Positions 27,059 through 36,283 of a stretch of DNA of 58,028 nt are shown piece by piece (positions within the stretch are counted from its first letter, which is position 1; each line of letters opens with the position of its first letter). This DNA comes from an uncultured Oscillospiraceae bacterium (GTDB lineage: Bacteria > Bacillota > Clostridia > Oscillospirales > Oscillospiraceae). Below the pieces are notes generated by a model. That model was not told the origin of the DNA, did not search any database, and was given only the letters and a program-made list of their open reading frames with translations. The position numbers were made by a program, and so were the translations under genes. The stretch covers positions 1 through 58,028 of the forward strand of contig CAJTYO010000015.1 of NCBI GenBank assembly GCA_910584045.1, in the 5' to 3' direction.

Positions 27059-30000
27059 CTAGTCTGAGAGTTCCACTGTCTGCCCTGTATGGAAGAAATA
27101 GAGCACACGGTTCCTCACCGGCAGACCCAGGATACGCTCCAGCGCGGCGCTGTATGCGGCCAACTGCGGGCGGTATTCCTCCGCCCTCTCCGCCGCTGTC
27201 TCCATCGTGACAAGGTCGGTCTTGAAATCCACCACTGTAACGGACCCGTCCTCCACGGCATACAGGTCCACAACACCCTGGAGCAGCACCTCCTCCCCGT
27301 CGCCCAGAGCTGGAAAGAAGTCCATTCCCGGCAAAAGCAAACTGAAGCGGTACTCCCTCTCCACCGTTCCCTCCCGTTCCGCCCGGCGCAGCCGGCTGGC
27401 CAAGGGTGAGGACAGGAAACGACGGATAGATGAACAATCGACAGCATCCGCCTGATCCCGGGTCAGCAGCCGTCGGATAGCCAACCCCTCCACCACAGCC
27501 TCCACGTCGGTGTCCTCCGCCAGGGGCAGGTACTGCATCACTAAATGCGTTGCCGTCCCCCGCTCCGCGGCGGTGAGGGAGCGCCGCCCCGACAGAAAAC
27601 GGGGCGCGGAAAATCTGTGTCGGACATAGGGCTGAATGGTCTCCTGGGCGATCTCCTTGTCCTTCTCCCGGCCTTTGAGCTGGGTGGCGGTCAGCTTGGT
27701 GGGCGCGGTACAGGCAGCCTGGTGGGGATAGACGAACTCCAGCGCCTCCCGGTCCACCGGCAGTGCGGTCCCACCAGCGGCCTCCTCTATGTCTGCAGCC
27801 GCCCGGGCGGGCGGGACGGCGTAGAGTGCGGCATCGTGGATCTCCACCTGCCACGGAGAATCCTCTGTCGCCGCCCAAACGCCCTCTTCCTGCTCCGCCA
27901 ACGTCCGCAGCGCTACAGCCTCCCGGCGCTGCAGCAGGGGCAGGAGAATCCACTCCGCCATAGACCGGGCTCCGTCCACGGTCTCCGGCGGCACCGGCAG
28001 TGCGGACAGTGCCGCCAGTTCCTTCAGCCGCCGCTTGGCAGCAGGTATGGAGGCAATCATGATAAGCTTCTCCTTTGCTCTGGTCATGCCCACGTACAGC
28101 ACCCGCATATCCTCAGATCGCAGCCCGCGGCTCACCAGTCCCGACACAGCCTCACGGGCGATGGTAGGATAGCGAATCCGGCGGTCCAGATCAATATACA
28201 GAGGCCCTAGTCCCATCTGGGGGTAAACCAACACCGGCGTCTGCAGGTCCGCCCGATTGAAGGCTTTGTTCAAATCCGCCAGAATAACGATGGGGAACTC
28301 CAGCCCCTTGGACATGTGGATACTCATTATTTGCACACCAGCGCCTGGCACGCCGGCGGCAGTGAGGGGCTGCTCCCCGCTCTCCAGCAGCCGGCGCAGA
28401 TGAGAAACGAATGCAAAGAGCCCCTTATATCCTGCACTCTCAAAATTCCGGGCGTGCTCATACAGCGCGATCAGATTTTCACGGCGGCGTTCTCCGCCGT
28501 CCATAGCCCCGAAGACCCCCAGCACGTTCAGCTGTCCATAGAGCCGCCAGATCAGCCGGTGGACGCTCATATCCCGGGATAGACTGCGCAGCTCCTCCAG
28601 CCGGGACAGGAAGAGGACGCAGTCCTCCTCCCTGTCGGCAGCAAGCGCCTCATAGAAATTTCCCTCCGGATGCCGTCCCCGAATAATCGCCAGCCGGTCC
28701 GGTGTAAATCCCATCAAAGGCGAGCGGAGCACAGCGATGAGGGGCACGTCCTGCCGAGGGTTGTCCAGAATCTCCAACAGGGAGCAGACCACCGCCACCT
28801 CCATGGAGGCGAAAAACTCCTCGTCCTCCTGTACGGCACAGGGTATGCCCCGCTCCGCCAGTGCATCGGTGTAGTGCCGCAGCCGGGGGCTCGGCGAGCG
28901 CATGAGGATCACTATATCCTCCGGCCGGCAGGGGCGGAGCGCCCCCGTCGCCTCGTCGGTGACGGGATATGCATCCTTCAGCAGCCGCGCAATCCGCTCC
29001 GCCGCAAACCGCGCCTCCAGCAGAGGGCCTGGAACCCGGTCCCTTGGCTCCTCCTCTTTTTGCGTGGGGGTGAGCAGATGAAATTCCGTATGACAGTCCT
29101 CCCGGGGGGGCAGATAGGCCGCGCCGAAGTACAGGCGCTCTGCCGCGCCGTAGTCCACTTCGCCCATCTCCCGACTCATAATAGCAGAGAAGACAAAGTT
29201 GGCCGCATCCAACACCGACGCTCTGGAGCGGAAATTTTGGCTGAGCAGAATACGGCGGGGCTCCCCCTCCGCAGCCTGTGCCGCGTCCGGATAGGTGCGG
29301 TACTGCTCCAGAAAGATAGTGGGATCCGCCAGCCGGAAACGGTAGATGGACTGCTTTACGTCCCCCACAGTAAATAGGTTCCGCCCGCCCTGGGAAATGG
29401 CGTCGAAGATACAGTTCTGCACCTGATTGGTGTCCTGGTACTCGTCCACCATCACCTCCCGGTAGCGTCCCGCCGTCACTTCCGCCAGCGGCGTGGGCCG
29501 TCCGTCCTCCCCCAGCAAAAGACGCACAGCGTAGTGCTCCTGGTCGGAGAAGTCGACGGCGTTCCGCCGCAGCTTCTCCTTCTGATAAGCCGATGAGAAG
29601 TCCATACACAGCCGCAAAAGCGCTTTCATGGCGGGAGCGGAGTGCCTCAGGTCCTCTCCGGCCTCCACACCGGAGACCGTCAGAATGGCGCAAAAAGCCG
29701 CGCACTCTTTTTTGCACCGGGCCCACAGGGCCTGCATTTTGTCCTTCAGCTCCGGCGCTTCGCACTTCTGGGCGGAAGAAAGACGGGGAAAGACGGGAAT
29801 TTGCGCCGCCGCCGCATCCCAACCGACCGCCGCAGCGCCCGCCAGAGCAGTCAGCTGTTCAACAATGCTGGAGAAACCGGGAGCGTAGGCTCGTTCCAGC
29901 GCGGCATCGGCACGCATTTCCACCAGCGCCCCATCCAGCAGCGCGGCCCAGTGGCGGGCCTTGCGCTCTGTCCGCGCCAGCAGCGCCCGGCCGAAGACCG

Positions 30001-30640
30001 TTTCGCCCCCATTCTCCGGCAGTTCGGCCCAGTCTGCCCGCTGCTCATTCAGCCACAGCTCCGGGTAGGCGTGGCTCTGAACCCGGCGATGGAGCTCCAG
30101 CACCAGCTCCTCCAGCCCTCGGTCATCCCGGCCGAAGCCGAAGCAGTCGGCCAACTGCACCTGCCCGGGGGTCATATCCGTGTAAAAATCCTCCAGAACC
30201 CGGGGCAGCACCCGTTGACGCAGCAGCTCCGCCTCCCCCTGGTCCAACACCCGGAAGTCCGCTGTCAGAGCGCCCTGATCTCCCAGGTCAAGCAGGTGGA
30301 TGTTCTCCCGCAGCAGTGCTGTACAGAAAGCGTTGATGGTTTTGATGTCCGCCTGATATACCAGCAGCAGCTGGCGCTGGAGATGGCGGTTGCCGGGACT
30401 GCCCGCCATGCGGCGACCCAGCTCCTGTGCAATGCGCTCCCGCAGCTCGGCGGCGGCGGCCTGGGTGAAGGTGATGATGAGAAAGTCGTCCAGATCCGCC
30501 CGCTCCTCCCCCAGCACCCGGCGGAACAATCGCTCCACCAGCACCTTCGTCTTCCCGCTGCCTGCCGCGGCGGATACCAGCACCCGTCCGCCCCGGTCCT
30601 CCACCGCAGTGCGCTGGCTGTCTGTCAGTTGGATTCCCAT
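27059..30640 (-). CDS. addA: ATP-dependent helicase/nuclease subunit A
   Basis: 1193 residues, the normal AddA length. UvrD-type helicase motifs are present: Walker A VSAAAGSGKTKVLVERL, Walker B VMVDEYQDTNQ, QSIYRFRLADPTIF, and SIHMSKGLEFPIVI. The C-terminal RecB-family nuclease has GVVDLYAVEDG followed by VVDFKTD. With AddB it processes double-strand breaks to Chi-regulated 3' ends for RecA. The start overlaps addB by 16 bases. Confidence 0.97.
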   Translation of the reverse strand: MGIQLTDSQRTAVEDRGGRVLVSAAAGSGKTKVLVERLFRRVLGEERADLDDFLIITFTQAAAAELRERIAQELGRRMAGSPGNRHLQRQLLLVYQADIKTINAFCTALLRENIHLLDLGDQGALTADFRVLDQGEAELLRQRVLPRVLEDFYTDMTPGQVQLADCFGFGRDDRGLEELVLELHRRVQSHAYPELWLNEQRADWAELPENGGETVFGRALLARTERKARHWAALLDGALVEMRADAALERAYAPGFSSIVEQLTALAGAAAVGWDAAAAQIPVFPRLSSAQKCEAPELKDKMQALWARCKKECAAFCAILTVSGVEAGEDLRHSAPAMKALLRLCMDFSSAYQKEKLRRNAVDFSDQEHYAVRLLLGEDGRPTPLAEVTAGRYREVMVDEYQDTNQVQNCIFDAISQGGRNLFTVGDVKQSIYRFRLADPTIFLEQYRTYPDAAQAAEGEPRRILLSQNFRSRASVLDAANFVFSAIMSREMGEVDYGAAERLYFGAAYLPPREDCHTEFHLLTPTQKEEEPRDRVPGPLLEARFAAERIARLLKDAYPVTDEATGALRPCRPEDIVILMRSPSPRLRHYTDALAERGIPCAVQEDEEFFASMEVAVVCSLLEILDNPRQDVPLIAVLRSPLMGFTPDRLAIIRGRHPEGNFYEALAADREEDCVLFLSRLEELRSLSRDMSVHRLIWRLYGQLNVLGVFGAMDGGERRRENLIALYEHARNFESAGYKGLFAFVSHLRRLLESGEQPLTAAGVPGAGVQIMSIHMSKGLEFPIVILADLNKAFNRADLQTPVLVYPQMGLGPLYIDLDRRIRYPTIAREAVSGLVSRGLRSEDMRVLYVGMTRAKEKLIMIASIPAAKRRLKELAALSALPVPPETVDGARSMAEWILLPLLQRREAVALRTLAEQEEGVWAATEDSPWQVEIHDAALYAVPPARAAADIEEAAGGTALPVDREALEFVYPHQAACTAPTKLTATQLKGREKDKEIAQETIQPYVRHRFSAPRFLSGRRSLTAAERGTATHLVMQYLPLAEDTDVEAVVEGLAIRRLLTRDQADAVDCSSIRRFLSSPLASRLRRAEREGTVEREYRFSLLLPGMDFFPALGDGEEVLLQGVVDLYAVEDGSVTVVDFKTDLVTMETAAERAEEYRPQLAAYSAALERILGLPVRNRVLYFFHTGQTVELSD

Positions 30641-33600
30641 GCCGCCTCCTCCTCTCCTACAACCGTCTTGATCTGTCCCCAGAATTCCTCCGGTTTAACC
30701 GGGCGCAGAGGCCTGTGCCGGTCCCCCCCTGCCCCGTCGGTGAAGTGGCAGGCGGAGGCGAAGGCGCAGTAGGTGCATGCGTTGTCGCTCTCACTGGTAT
30801 AGCAGGGGTCGGCGTCTATGACCCCCTCCCGCAGCTCCCACGTGATCTTCTCCAGCAGCCGGTCCACATACTGTCCCAGCCGCCCCAGCTCCTCTGCCGT
30901 GGCCAGCCCGCCTGCTACGCCGCCGCCCCGCCGCAGGGACAACGGCAGAAACCGGGGCTCCTCCAGCGCGCTGTGCTCCATGGCCCGCAACACCTCCGGT
31001 TGGGACAGTACCAGTCCGCTGCGGCGCAGCTCCTTGTCCAGTGCAGAGCGGAGCGCCTCCCGAGACACATCCCTGGGCTTGCTGACCAGCACGTCCCGTG
31101 CAGGTAGATACAGCACTCCCGCCGGGACGATCTCATGACCAAAAAGCGCCTTCCCCTCCCGCTCCAGAGCAAAGAGATAGAGAAGCATCTGGATGTTCAG
31201 CCCATAGCGCACGTCGCTGAGGTCAAAAGCCCTTTTCCCGGACTTATAGTCGATGACCCGCAGATACAGTTTCCCATCGGCCAGCCAGCCGTCCACCCGG
31301 TCCACCCGGCCCGCCACAGCAAGGGACGCCCCCTCTATCTGTACGGTGACAGGCGGCAGGGCCTCCCCCTCGCCGAAGCCCAGCTCAAAGGCCATGGGTA
31401 CAAAGTCGGAATTGGACAGCTCGTCAGCCACATTGGACACAATGGTCTCCACCGTCTTGCGAAGACGGCGGAAGAGATACTTGAACCGTTCGTCCCGCCT
31501 ATCAAAGTTCGGCAGCGCCTCGGCGATGTAGCAATCCACCGCATCCCTGGTGAGTCGCTTGAGCTCCTTCTCCTCCACTCTGACAAAGCCCCCCCGCTCC
31601 ATAACCGCCCGGGTCACATGCTCCAGAACAAAATGAAGGAAGGCCCCCACTCGGGAGGCGTCAAAACCAGCGGGAACCCGCTCCCGGGCCCGCAGGCCAT
31701 ACTCCATGAAATAGGCAAAGTGGCAGGAGCCGATCTTGTCAATCCGGCTGGCCGACATACGGCAGGTAGAGCCGTACAGGGTCTCCACCGCCGCCGGGGA
31801 AAGGCGGCCCCGGCGCATTCCGGCGGCCCGCTCCATGGCGGCCAGGGCGTTCGCATACCGACCATCCTCCTCGAAGTACCGCCACAGGGCCCCGCCCCGC
31901 TCACCCCCCGCCAACTCCAAGGCGGGCAGCGGCGCGGTGAGACGGCAGAAGAAAGCGCCGCCGTCGTCCGTTTCCTGCACCTCAGGCAGCAGGGCCCTCG
32001 CCCGGCCCACCACAAAGGAAGGCCGCAGGCTGGCGCCGGACAGGTCCGCCCCAGGCCAGGAGATAAACAAAGCCTGATCCGGCTGGGCCAGGGCGGCGTA
32101 CAGATTTTGCAGCTCCATGTGGAACCGCTCCATGCCGCTGGGGGCAAGCTCTATACCCTCCTCCAACAGCCGCTCCCGGTCCTCCCGAGTGAAGAGGCCC
32201 GTCCCCGCCTGTACGGCGGGAAGCACATGGTCGTTGGCCCCCATGAGAAACAACACCCGTATCCTGTGTCGGTCGTTGCGGGTAATCTGGCTGGCCTGAA
32301 CCTGGTCCAGAGACACGGGAATGGTACCCACGTCGTACTGGGTCAGCACAAGCTTCAGCAGCCGGGCGAACTCCTCGGCATCCATGGGCATCTCCCCCAG
32401 CATCCCGGCAAACTGGTCCATCACGCCGCACAGCAGCTCCCACAGCTGGCCATACTCCCTGGCCCGCTGCAGCTCCCCCAGCGCCTCCAGCCGGGCGGTA
32501 CGCTCCTCCAGCTGCCCCGCCAGGTCCAGCTCCTCCAAGAAGTCCCAAAGCACCCGCAGTTTCTCCGTCGCCCCCTCGCGCTCCCACAGCCCACTGGCCA
32601 GACGGCGCAGAGGCTCGCTCACCCGGCGGCGGATGGCGTTAATCTCCCCCAGCGCCTCCTCCTGGGCGGTAGTAAAGGATTCCCGCCAGCCGTCTGGATT
32701 GGCGGTCCAGTCCTCCTCCCGTACCCACATGGAACCGTGTACATCCCAAGTGATGACATAGTTCTCCAGCCTGTCGCACTCCCCGTCGCTGATGCCGGCC
32801 AGCCCTGTCTTCAGCCAGCGGAACATATCCTCGTACTCGTACCCGCCCGTCACTGCGTCCAAAGCTCCGGCCAGAAGGCTCAGCACTGGCTTCTCCAGCA
32901 CATCGCTGCGCCGGCTGAGATACACAGGAATTCCGAAGCGCTCGAAAACGTTCTCAATGGTGGCGGCGTACTCGTCCAAATTCCGGGCCGCTACAGCGAT
33001 GTCCCGGAATCGCAGATCCCGGGTCCGCACCAGCTCCCGGATCTTCGCGGCCACATACTCCGTCTCCGTGAACATACTCTCTGCCCGCACCAGCTCCACC
33101 CCGGCGCACACCCCCGACCAGGGCTCCACCGGCCCGAAGAACCGCTCCGCCAGGTGCTCCAGCGCCGTCTCCGGCTCTTTCCCGGACAGCAACTCCACCT
33201 CGCAGTGAACCCCGCCGTCCGCGGCCAGCCGCTCCAAGCGGCTCTGGGCCTGCACACTCTGCTGGAATATCTCCCATACGCCGCCATCGCCCAGCAGCGT
33301 CACCGTCACAGAATTTGCCGTACGCAGCAGGATCTCTATCAGTTTGTACTCCTGGGCGGTAAAGTAGGTAAAGCCGTCCAGATATACGCTCTTCCCCGCT
33401 GCGTAACCGGACTCCTCCAGACAATCGATCAGCTTCTCCATTTGATCACGGCGGTCCGTTCCTTCCCGCTCCAAATGTCCAAGGTACGCGGCGTAGATAA
33501 TAGCCACATCCCGCGCCTTTTCCCCGCTCACTCCCGCCAGAGCATTTGCCGCCTTCCCCAGTGTCTCCGGCTCCACCCGGCAGGCGATCAGCTCGTCGCA

Positions 33601-33957
33601 CAACGCCACCAGCTCCTGGAGAAAGGGAGCTCGCCGGGAGGGCCGGGCATACACCGTCAGCTGGGAGGCTGCCTCCCGCAAGGCCAGCTGCATAAGCAAC
33701 AGCTTTCCCCCCGCGTCCAGTACCCCGTCTGCCAGCGCACCGGTGCGCTCCATGGCCCTTACCGCCAGCTGCCGCAGGCTCAGCACCTCCGCATATCGGG
33801 AAGCCTCCGGGCCGCAAACCCGGCACAGATCTAGCTCTGACCCGTGGGAGGCGTGCTCTGGCACCAGCAGCAGTGCCGGGCTCCTTCGGTCCCTGATATC
33901 CTCCAGCACCCGCCGGGATTTTCCTGTATTAGCCCGGCCTATCCAGATCCGCAACAT
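30625..33957 (-). CDS. addB: ATP-dependent nuclease subunit B
   Basis: 1110 residues from the second ATG (33957), better spaced from the AGGGGGG site than the ATG at 33963. The N-terminal Walker A is GRANTGKSRRVL. The C-terminal nuclease has LRVIDYKSGKRAFDL. The iron-sulfur Cys set is present: one in KIGSCHFAYF and the cluster NACTYCAFASAC. It partners AddA in recombination repair. It is transcribed first and read divergently from the ATPase gene at 34124. Confidence 0.96.
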   Translation of the reverse strand: MLRIWIGRANTGKSRRVLEDIRDRRSPALLLVPEHASHGSELDLCRVCGPEASRYAEVLSLRQLAVRAMERTGALADGVLDAGGKLLLMQLALREAASQLTVYARPSRRAPFLQELVALCDELIACRVEPETLGKAANALAGVSGEKARDVAIIYAAYLGHLEREGTDRRDQMEKLIDCLEESGYAAGKSVYLDGFTYFTAQEYKLIEILLRTANSVTVTLLGDGGVWEIFQQSVQAQSRLERLAADGGVHCEVELLSGKEPETALEHLAERFFGPVEPWSGVCAGVELVRAESMFTETEYVAAKIRELVRTRDLRFRDIAVAARNLDEYAATIENVFERFGIPVYLSRRSDVLEKPVLSLLAGALDAVTGGYEYEDMFRWLKTGLAGISDGECDRLENYVITWDVHGSMWVREEDWTANPDGWRESFTTAQEEALGEINAIRRRVSEPLRRLASGLWEREGATEKLRVLWDFLEELDLAGQLEERTARLEALGELQRAREYGQLWELLCGVMDQFAGMLGEMPMDAEEFARLLKLVLTQYDVGTIPVSLDQVQASQITRNDRHRIRVLFLMGANDHVLPAVQAGTGLFTREDRERLLEEGIELAPSGMERFHMELQNLYAALAQPDQALFISWPGADLSGASLRPSFVVGRARALLPEVQETDDGGAFFCRLTAPLPALELAGGERGGALWRYFEEDGRYANALAAMERAAGMRRGRLSPAAVETLYGSTCRMSASRIDKIGSCHFAYFMEYGLRARERVPAGFDASRVGAFLHFVLEHVTRAVMERGGFVRVEEKELKRLTRDAVDCYIAEALPNFDRRDERFKYLFRRLRKTVETIVSNVADELSNSDFVPMAFELGFGEGEALPPVTVQIEGASLAVAGRVDRVDGWLADGKLYLRVIDYKSGKRAFDLSDVRYGLNIQMLLYLFALEREGKALFGHEIVPAGVLYLPARDVLVSKPRDVSREALRSALDKELRRSGLVLSQPEVLRAMEHSALEEPRFLPLSLRRGGGVAGGLATAEELGRLGQYVDRLLEKITWELREGVIDADPCYTSESDNACTYCAFASACHFTDGAGGDRHRPLRPVKPEEFWGQIKTVVGEEEAAWESN

Positions 33958-33981
33958 CGTCATCCCCCCTTGTTTGTTTCC

Positions 33982-34010
33982 AGTATAACAAATTTACCAA
34001 CATCCTACAA
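33982..34010 (-). promoter_or_regulatory. Sigma-A promoter for addBA
   Basis: On the minus strand: -35 TTGTAG (34005-34010), 17-base spacer, -10 TATACT (33982-33987), about 25 bases before the addB start, so the leader is very short. Confidence 0.7.
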
Positions 34011-34123
34011 TGCCTTCTCCCCGATGAACGCAAGATTTTTCTCTCCCTCCCAGCCGGGACTGTCATGGTCAGGCCAAGGTGCATATCGTGGAAAGAGAAT
34101 CCAATACGTTGGGAGGAGCACCC

Positions 34124-35197
34124 ATGACGAACACAACCCATTTTTTCCTTGGCGCCAACAGCGGGCAGGGCTTTCAAAGTCTGTTCTCCCGTTTTTGTGA
34201 ACCAGAGAACCACTATGACCTCCTGGTTCTCAAGGGCGGCCCCGGCGTCGGAAAATCTACCATGATGCGCACCATCGGCAAGGCCATGGAGGACCAGGGC
34301 GAGACGGTGGAGTATCTCTACTGCTCCGGCGACCCCAGCTCCCTGGACGGCATACATATCCCCCGTATCCGCACCGCAATCGTGGACGGAACAACGCCCC
34401 ACGTCGTCGAACCCCGATTTCCCGCCGCTATCGACCGCTATGTAAATCTTGGTCAATTCTACAATGTCGCCGCAGCCAAAGAACGGCGGCAAGATATTAT
34501 CTGCCACACTCGAACGGGGTCTGCCGCCTATCAACGGGCCTACCGCGCCTTTGGAGCGGCACGGCAGATGGAGGACAGCGCCGCCGCCCTGGTCCTGGAG
34601 GGCCTAGACGCCGGCAAACTGCTGCGCCGCACCGACGGCATCATCGGCCGGGAGATGCGGGGCAAGGGTTCCGGCGGCAGCGATACCTTCCGCTTCCTTG
34701 GCAGCCTCACCTGCCAGGGACCGATCTGGCGATTCGACTCCGTCCGCACCCTCTGCCCAAAGATCTATCAACTCCAGGACACCTACGGCCTGGCTGCCCC
34801 CATGCTCCAACGGCTCCACGCCGCCGCATCCGTTCGATGCTTCCCCTCCATCGTATGTCCCGACCCGGAGCACATAGAGCGCATCCAGCACCTGCTGCTG
34901 CCGGAGCTGGGCCTGGCCTTTGTCACCAGCCGGGAAGGCATGGCCTGCACCTGCCCCGTTTATCGCCGTGTACGGCTGGATGCCATGGTGGACGCAGCCC
35001 ATTACAAGCGCTACAAATCCCGTCTCCGCTTCTCCAACCGTGTGGCTGGAGCACTGCGAGAGGAGGGTCTGGACGCACTGCGAGAGGCCAAGGCCGCCCA
35101 TGATCAGCTAGAGGCGGTGTACCGCCCCTACGTAGATTTTAAGAGCGTCGATCAGTTGGTTCATGAGGAACTGGCGCGAATCGAGCGCTATCTTTAA
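34124..35197 (+). CDS. P-loop ATPase, PRK06851-like family
   Basis: 357 residues from the ATG at 34124 after GGGAGGAG; an upstream in-frame ATG at 34079 has no ribosome site. The Walker A is GGPGVGKSTMMRTIG near residue 45, in a segment (HFFLGANSGQGFQSLF) found in clostridial P-loop proteins of this type. The rest has no named domain; a possible second nucleotide-binding half is not evident. It is a lone plus-strand gene among minus-strand genes and ends at a bidirectional terminator. Function unknown. Confidence 0.8.
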   Translation: MTNTTHFFLGANSGQGFQSLFSRFCEPENHYDLLVLKGGPGVGKSTMMRTIGKAMEDQGETVEYLYCSGDPSSLDGIHIPRIRTAIVDGTTPHVVEPRFPAAIDRYVNLGQFYNVAAAKERRQDIICHTRTGSAAYQRAYRAFGAARQMEDSAAALVLEGLDAGKLLRRTDGIIGREMRGKGSGGSDTFRFLGSLTCQGPIWRFDSVRTLCPKIYQLQDTYGLAAPMLQRLHAAASVRCFPSIVCPDPEHIERIQHLLLPELGLAFVTSREGMACTCPVYRRVRLDAMVDAAHYKRYKSRLRFSNRVAGALREEGLDALREAKAAHDQLEAVYRPYVDFKSVDQLVHEELARIERYL

Positions 35198-35200
35198 TCT

Positions 35201-35240
35201 AAAACCGGCAGGACGGACTCTCCACCGCCCTGCCGGTTTT
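35201..35240. terminator. Terminator after the P-loop ATPase gene
   Basis: Stem AAAACCGGCAGG...CCTGCCGGTTTT with a 14-16 base loop directly after the plus-strand stop codon; the 3' arm ends in TTTT. Confidence 0.8.
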
Positions 35241-35246
35241 GAATAG

Positions 35247-35281
35247 AAAAGGATGACGCAACCAAAGCTGCGTCATCCTTT
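35247..35281 (-). terminator. rplS terminator
   Basis: A 13-14 base-pair stem around 35248-35261 and 35268-35281, ending in a T-run on the minus strand, lies about 55 bases beyond the rplS stop. Confidence 0.8.
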
Positions 35282-35335
35282 GAAAACCGGATACTTTCCG
35301 CTCTCTCAAATGTTAGTATGTTCGAAGCTGCGAGA

Positions 35336-35674
35336 TCAAAGCTTCTCGCGGACCTTGGCAGCCTTACCCACGCGATCACGCAGGTAGTACAGCTTGGCCC
35401 TGCGCACAACGCCATGGCGAACAACCTCGATCTTGTCGATCGTGGGGGAGTGCAGGGGGAACACCTTCTCCACCCCAATGCCATAAGACACGCGGCGGAC
35501 AGTGATGGTCTCCTCAATGCCGCCATGCTTCTTGGCAATGACGGTACCCTCGTACACCTGGATACGCTCACGGGCACCCTCCTTGACCTTGACATGCACC
35601 TTCACGGTGTCGCCCACCAGGACTTCGGGCATCTCCTTGATTTGAGATTTGGTCAGTTCTTTGATCAGATCCAT
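35336..35674 (-). CDS. rplS: 50S ribosomal protein L19
   Basis: 112 residues, the full L19 length, with FKVGDTVKVHVKVKEG-like VGDTVKVHVKVKEGARERIQ, GTVIAKKHGG and RRVSYGIGVEKVFPLHSP. It contacts 16S rRNA at the subunit interface. It has its own promoter, a structured leader and an AGGAGG site. Confidence 0.97.
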   Translation of the reverse strand: MDLIKELTKSQIKEMPEVLVGDTVKVHVKVKEGARERIQVYEGTVIAKKHGGIEETITVRRVSYGIGVEKVFPLHSPTIDKIEVVRHGVVRRAKLYYLRDRVGKAAKVREKL

Positions 35675-35718
35675 GGAATTTTCCTCCTAATATATAGGCG
35701 TTCTTAACAATTTTTATG

Positions 35719-35762
35719 GGGCGGACGTCCAATTCGTCCCGTCCCTTGCCAGAGGACCGCCC
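35719..35762 (-). promoter_or_regulatory. Structured rplS leader, candidate L19 autoregulatory element
   Basis: In the roughly 95-base 5' leader a GGGCGG segment (minus-strand reading of 35757-35762) pairs with CCGCCC (35719-35724), enclosing a 32-base G-rich loop with further pairing potential. It is placed as in known L19 leaders, but I cannot assign it to a known motif from sequence alone. Confidence 0.45.
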
Positions 35763-35776
35763 TTTATCGCTATGAT

Positions 35777-35805
35777 AGGTTATCACAATCTGCGGAAAAA
35801 AGCAA
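35777..35805 (-). promoter_or_regulatory. Possible promoter for rplS
   Basis: On the minus strand: -35 TTGCTT (35800-35805), 17-base spacer, weak -10 TAACCT (35777-35782), next to TATCAT. Confidence 0.4.
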
Positions 35806-35880
35806 GGAAAATTTTCAGATTTGGAAATCAAATTCCACCGCACTCCTCAGGGCAGCCTAACAAGTGTGTATGCGGCGCAT

Positions 35881-35919
35881 AAAAAGGCTCCCACCGACGA
35901 ATCGGTGGGAAGCTCTTTT
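35881..35919 (-). terminator. rpsU terminator
   Basis: A stem formed by CCCACCGA (with flanking AAAAAGGCT) and TCGGTGGG (with AGCTCTTTT) follows the rpsU stop by about 30 bases. On the minus strand the 3' arm runs into TTTTT. Confidence 0.85.
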
Positions 35920-35949
35920 CAACTTGCTGCTGCAAACCGCGCCAGTACA

Positions 35950-36135
35950 TCAATAGTACCGCTTGTTACGGTTCTTCCGCGCTGCCTCGGACTTCTTGCG
36001 GCGCTTGACGCTGGGACTCTCGTAGTGCTCCCTGCGGCGTACCTCCGCCAGAACGCCGGCCTTTGCGCAGCTGCGCTTAAAGCGCTTGAGCGCGCTGTCC
36101 AGCGACTCGTTCTCCTTGACATGGACTTCAGACAT
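35950..36135 (-). CDS. rpsU: 30S ribosomal protein S21
   Basis: 61 residues, basic, with the S21 pattern ENESLDSALKRFKRSCAKAGVLAE then RRREHYESPSVKRRKKSEAAR and a C-terminal RYY. It helps mRNA-30S pairing at initiation. It has a perfect consensus promoter and its own terminator, so it is a single-gene transcript. Confidence 0.96.
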   Translation of the reverse strand: MSEVHVKENESLDSALKRFKRSCAKAGVLAEVRRREHYESPSVKRRKKSEAARKNRNKRYY

Positions 36136-36212
36136 CTATTTCCCTCCCTCCGATACATCCGGTTTTCTCCAGGATGCTCTCTAGGGCCAATTACATGGCT
36201 TAACAATAAGGA

Positions 36213-36241
36213 ATTATAACCAGTTTTTCTCCGTTTGTCAA
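36213..36241 (-). promoter_or_regulatory. Consensus sigma-A promoter for rpsU
   Basis: On the minus strand: TTGACA (36236-36241), 17-base spacer, TATAAT (36213-36218). Both hexamers match the consensus at every base, as expected for a ribosomal protein gene. Confidence 0.92.
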
Positions 36242-36283
36242 GAAAAATTCGCAGAAAACTCCAAGAAAAAGGGCGCCCCTCCT

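Noticed and set aside
31135..33834. A long plus-strand open frame of about 900 codons opposite addB
   Set aside because: It is an antisense shadow of a GC-rich gene: no ribosome site, no domain, and addB shows all its expected motifs on the other strand.
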